Source of the DNA: JAMXLO01 sp964427005
Lineage (GTDB): Bacteria > Pseudomonadota > Alphaproteobacteria > Acetobacterales > Acetobacteraceae
Assembly (NCBI GenBank): GCA_964427005.1
Contig: CAYRTL010000168.1
Span: 1 to 7,704 of the forward strand
Direction of reading: 5' to 3'
DNA length: 7,704 bases
Positions 4,839 through 7,704 of this stretch are shown here, piece after piece. Made by a program: the position numbers and the translations under genes. The stretch's first letter is position 1; every line of letters starts with the position of its first letter. The notes beneath the pieces were generated by a model. That model was given only the letters and a program-made list of their open reading frames with translations, had not been told where the DNA came from and did no database searches.

Positions 4839-7406
4839 ATGGCTCGGATCGTTCGCTTTTCCTCCTCCCATAGCCTGCTGGTCACGGTCATTGTGCTGTT
4901 GCTCGGAATTGCTTCCGGCATCTATGCGGCGACCCATCTCGGGATCGAGACCGACATGACACGGCTGATCTCGCCGCAGGAGAAATGGCGCCTCAACGAG
5001 GAGGCGCTTGACCGGGCATTCCCGCAGGACGTGGACCTGATTGCGGCTGTCGTTGACGGCCCGTCAGACGCACTTGCGGCTGACGCGGCGGATGCTCTCG
5101 CGCAGAGGTTGCAAGTCCGGGCCGATTTGTTTCGCGAGGTGCGCGTACCGGATGGCGGCGCTTTCTTCGGCCGGGAAGGCCTGCTGCTTTTGCCGCTGGA
5201 CGAGGTGGAAAAGGCAACAGACCAACTCGGTCAGTCATACCCGCTCTTCGCGGCGCTGACCCATGACCGGAGCCTGCGTGGGCTACTCGGATTCATCAGG
5301 CTTGCGATCGAAAGCGTATCGAGTCACCAGGCAACGGCGGAAGACGTTCTGCCGCTGCTGCGCATCTTGAGCGCCGCTTGCAGCGCGGTGCTCGAGAGAC
5401 CCTCCGGCGTGCCGGTTCCGCCGGTGGACTGGCAGGCCGCGGCAGAGAACGGGCCTGCCAAGGCGCATCGGCGTTTCGTGCTGGCCCAGGCCGTTCCGCA
5501 CGAGGGAGCGGCGCCAGCCGCGGTGTCCTTGGCGTTTGTGCGCACGGCCGCGCGTGACCTGGAGCTCACGCCCGATCGTGGCTACCGGGTGCGATTGACC
5601 GGCCGGGCAGCGATCGACACCGAACAACTCGAATCAGTCCAAAAGGATTCGTTGTTCAGGTTTCTTCTTTCGCTGGGGTTACTCCTGATGATCGTGCTCG
5701 CGGCGCTTCGCTCGTTCCGTCTGCTTGCCGCCACTATCGCGACAGTAATCGTCGGCCTTGTGCTCACAGCGGCGTTCGCCGCGTTCGCTGTCGGCGAGCT
5801 GAACCTGATTTCGATGGCCTTCGCGGTGCTGTTCTGCGGGCTTTCGGTTGACTTCACCATTCAGTTCGGCGTCGCCTTCCGCGCGGTGCGCACCGGGGCT
5901 GCCAGCACTGTGCATGCCCTCGTCGATACTGGGCGCCGCGTTGGCGGAGCCATAGCGCTTGCTGCCGCCGGGGCTGCGTCTGGCTTCTTCGCCTTCCTCC
6001 CGACGGCTTTCCGCGGCGTTGCCGAGTTGGGCTTGATCGCCGGTGCCGGCATGCTGGTCGCTGCTGCCGTGACGCTCACATTCCTGCCTGCATTGTATGT
6101 GCAACTGGCGCCAAAGAACGCGCCGCCATTGCGCTCCAGCGTGCGCTGGTTCTCAAACGCCGACAGGTTGGTCCACCGGCACCGGCGAACAGTCCTGATT
6201 GGCACGGCTGTGCTGGCAATCGTCGCGGCCGCGGTACTCCCTCGGCTGCGCTTCGATTCCGACCAGCTCAGCATGCTGGATCCGACTTCGGAAGCCGTGA
6301 CCACTTTTCGCGATCTCGCCAGAGATCCTGATAACTCACCTTTCGAGATCGATGTGCTGGCGCCGTCTCTGGCAGCAGCCCAGTCGCTCGCGCAGCAACT
6401 GGAAGCGTTGCCCGAAGTTGATCATGCAGTGACGTTGGCGAGCTTCGTTCCGGACGATCAGCCACCCAAGCTGGCATTGATCCAGGAGGTTGCCGATACG
6501 CTCGGACCGGGCCTCGCGCTCGCGGCTGTCAACAGCCTGCCTGCACCGGACGCGGCGGCTCAGAGCCAGGCAGTGAAGTGGACGATCGCAAACCTGGAAC
6601 AAGCCGTTCCGGCACTGCGAGACCCTCCGCTGCGCGAGCAGCTTGCCAAAATCGCCGCCTCGCCCCAGCTTGTGGCGCAATTGGAAGCGGTACTCCTGGC
6701 CGATCCGCTTGCCCGCATGGCGCAAGCGCAGGAGGTTCTGTCGGCGGTGCCGGTCACCTTGGCTGACCTGCCGCAGGATTTGCGGCGCGAGTGGGTGGCG
6801 CAGGACGGAGAAGCCAAGATCTCCGTGTTCCCCAAGGGCGACGCAAATGACTCGGTCATCCGCACGCGCTTTGTTCGTGCCGTGTTGAGCGTCGCTCCCA
6901 ACGCCGCCGGGACACCGGTTCAGTTCGCCGAATCGGCGCGCACAATTGTGGGCGCCTTCGCGCAAGCGGGCACTTATGCGATTGGCGCGATCCTGCTTTT
7001 GGTCGCCATCACGCTGCGGCGGTGGCGCGACACATTGCTGGTCCTTGGTCCGCTGCTGCTTGCCGGCCTGTTCACGCTTGCCACGATGGCGGGCCTTGGG
7101 CTCGCGCTGGACTTCGCCAATGTCATCGCACTGCCACTGCTGCTTGGGATCGGTGTGGCGTTCGACATCTATTTCGTCGCCAACTGGCGGGCCGGCGAAC
7201 GGCATCCACTTGCGTCGCCGACAGCACGCGCCGTGATGTTCTCTGCGCTGGCCACCGGCTCCGCATTCGGCAGCCTTGCGCTATCGCAGTATCCCGGCAT
7301 GTCGCATATGGGGCTGCTGCTGTCGATCGAGCTCGCCTGGACGCTGGCTTGCACGCTGATCGTATTGCCCGCACTGCTGGCGTGTATACGCGCGGAAGCC
7401 CCATAG
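4839..7406 (+). CDS. hpnN: HpnN-like RND/MMPL family lipid exporter
   Basis: This 855-residue inner-membrane transporter of the RND superfamily is most like the hopanoid-associated HpnN subfamily, which moves lipids from the cytoplasmic to the outer membrane. Topology is two repeats of one helix, a large periplasmic loop and five helices. TM1 is at about 11-32, followed by a loop (33-270) with THLGIETDMTRLISP and AFFGREGLLLLPLDEV (about 108-123). TM2-6 lie at about 272-421 with GLSVDFTIQFG (334-344). TM7 is at about 450-468, a second loop runs to about 705, and TM8-12 lie at about 708-850 with GIGVAFDIYFVANW near 770. These segments and the length match the HpnN group well. ATG 4839 places about ten residues before TM1 as in relatives; in-frame starts further upstream (4680, 4758) add an unrelated hydrophilic stretch and overlap the divergent gene. 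No squalene-hopene cyclase or other hpn gene is visible, so the cargo may be a lipid made by the neighbouring genes rather than a hopanoid. The family call is strong. The cargo is unknown. Confidence 0.85.
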   Translation: MARIVRFSSSHSLLVTVIVLLLGIASGIYAATHLGIETDMTRLISPQEKWRLNEEALDRAFPQDVDLIAAVVDGPSDALAADAADALAQRLQVRADLFREVRVPDGGAFFGREGLLLLPLDEVEKATDQLGQSYPLFAALTHDRSLRGLLGFIRLAIESVSSHQATAEDVLPLLRILSAACSAVLERPSGVPVPPVDWQAAAENGPAKAHRRFVLAQAVPHEGAAPAAVSLAFVRTAARDLELTPDRGYRVRLTGRAAIDTEQLESVQKDSLFRFLLSLGLLLMIVLAALRSFRLLAATIATVIVGLVLTAAFAAFAVGELNLISMAFAVLFCGLSVDFTIQFGVAFRAVRTGAASTVHALVDTGRRVGGAIALAAAGAASGFFAFLPTAFRGVAELGLIAGAGMLVAAAVTLTFLPALYVQLAPKNAPPLRSSVRWFSNADRLVHRHRRTVLIGTAVLAIVAAAVLPRLRFDSDQLSMLDPTSEAVTTFRDLARDPDNSPFEIDVLAPSLAAAQSLAQQLEALPEVDHAVTLASFVPDDQPPKLALIQEVADTLGPGLALAAVNSLPAPDAAAQSQAVKWTIANLEQAVPALRDPPLREQLAKIAASPQLVAQLEAVLLADPLARMAQAQEVLSAVPVTLADLPQDLRREWVAQDGEAKISVFPKGDANDSVIRTRFVRAVLSVAPNAAGTPVQFAESARTIVGAFAQAGTYAIGAILLLVAITLRRWRDTLLVLGPLLLAGLFTLATMAGLGLALDFANVIALPLLLGIGVAFDIYFVANWRAGERHPLASPTARAVMFSALATGSAFGSLALSQYPGMSHMGLLLSIELAWTLACTLIVLPALLACIRAEAP

Positions 7407-7583
7407 GCGCCCAATTTTTCCGTGTCATGGCCGGGCTTGGCCCGGCCACCGTCTCCTATCGAACGCAAAGTCGTGGGTGCGCAGGCCAAGCCCGCGCATG
7501 ACACGACGAGCGTGCGACGGGGTGACGCGGCAACCGGCCTCAGGCCCCGCCGTGACGTTGCCAGCGATGACAACAGAAATGTC
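7407..7583. other. Gap between convergent genes, holding an inverted-repeat element
   Basis: This 177-base gap lies between the 3' end of the HpnN-like gene and the 3' end of the minus-strand frame at the right edge. The left half is the inverted-repeat element 7421-7505. The remainder contains a small GC-rich dyad, ggcct (7536-7540) with aggcc (7542-7546), flanked by gcgg (7527-7530) and ccgc (7547-7550). It could fold in either transcript but lacks a T-run on either strand. No gene is supported here. Confidence 0.55.
7421..7505. repeat. 85-base palindromic element with near-perfect terminal inverted repeats
   Basis: The outer 22 bases on each side (7421-7442 and 7484-7505) are inverted copies matching at 20 of 22 positions; the two mismatches are adjacent. 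The left arm also holds its own hairpin: tggccgggc (7428-7436) pairs perfectly with gcccggcca (7440-7448) around a ttg loop. Sequences of the type gtcatggccgggcttg-cccggcca, with the inverted arm aagcccgcgcatgac, are familiar from memory as multicopy intergenic repeats in Bradyrhizobium, Rhodopseudomonas and related alphaproteobacteria. It starts 15 bases after the transporter stop and could serve as a bidirectional 3'-end structure for the two converging transcripts. It encodes nothing. Confidence 0.75.
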
Positions 7584-7704
7584 TCACGATTGTCTCGCGT
7601 CTCCATTGGTGCGACGAGCTGCGGCTTCGAGCGCCTGCTTGCCGGCGAGCATCGCCTGCTCATCGACCATTGCCGTGACCTCCAGGTCCGGGTCGCGCGG
7701 CTGA
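7584..7704 (-). CDS. C-terminal end of an unrecognised protein (5' part beyond window)
   Basis: On the minus strand a frame is open from the right edge and stops at TGA (complement of 7584-7586), giving about 39 residues. They run from QPRDPDLEVTAMVDEQAM through LAGKQALEAAARRTNGD to ARQS. The stretch is charged and Ala-rich and probably helical, and 29 of 39 codons end in G or C, as expected for a coding region in this genome. The only competing frame, on the plus strand, is Ser/Arg/Ala-rich and looks like a shadow. It would be convergent with the HpnN-like gene across the inverted-repeat element. No family is recognised from so short a tail, and no function is proposed. Confidence 0.5.
   Translation of the reverse strand, partial: QPRDPDLEVTAMVDEQAMLAGKQALEAAARRTNGDARQS

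Noticed and set aside
5679..6104. Minus-strand open frame with Gly/Glu/Arg/His-rich product
   Set aside because: Antisense to transmembrane helices of the transporter; composition typical of a shadow frame.
6336..7205. Minus-strand open frame of 289 codons opposite the transporter
   Set aside because: Arg/Gln/Asp-rich shadow of the periplasmic loop and helices of the HpnN-like gene; no recognisable domain.
7477..7704. Plus-strand open frame reaching the right edge
   Set aside because: Starts inside the inverted-repeat element, is Ser/Arg/Ala-rich without family features, and is opposed by a minus-strand frame with better codon character.

Overview
The window is high-GC DNA with the look of an alphaproteobacterial chromosome. 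It begins inside the ribosomal spc operon: the C-terminal part of rplO (ribosomal protein L15), complete secY, and complete adk (a zinc-type adenylate kinase). The order rplO-secY-adk, the sequence of SecY and the short palindromic repeats in the gaps all fit Alphaproteobacteria. The genus cannot be named from this stretch.

In most alphaproteobacteria adk is followed by rpsM, rpsK, rpoA and rplQ. Here the ribosomal run stops at adk (2579). It is followed by four genes that look like a lipid head-group module: a LicC/PntC-like sugar-phosphate/choline-phosphate type nucleotidyltransferase (2631-3389, +); a PhyH-family Fe(II)/2-oxoglutarate dioxygenase joined to it by an ATGA overlap (3386-4138, +); a CDP-alcohol phosphatidyltransferase with a perfect active-site signature (4120-4752, -), overlapping the dioxygenase tail-to-tail; and a large 12-helix RND/MMPL exporter of the HpnN type (4839-7406, +), transcribed divergently from the phosphatidyltransferase. 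A second minus-strand reading frame enters from the right edge and ends at 7584. It is probably the C-terminus of an unrecognised protein.

A working model, which is inference, is as follows. The nucleotidyltransferase makes a CDP-activated head group from a phosphorylated or phosphonate alcohol. The dioxygenase hydroxylates the head group or its precursor. The membrane phosphatidyltransferase joins the CDP-alcohol to a lipid or polyol acceptor. The HpnN-like pump moves the finished lipid from the inner membrane outward. No other hopanoid genes are visible, so the pump's cargo may be the product of this module rather than hopanoids.

Three gaps hold palindromic elements: 361-410 between rplO and secY, 1876-1905 between secY and adk, and 7421-7505 after the transporter. 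All three begin with a GTCAT-type edge. The first and last resemble dispersed repeats common in alphaproteobacterial genomes. No tRNA, rRNA, CRISPR array or insertion-sequence gene was seen.
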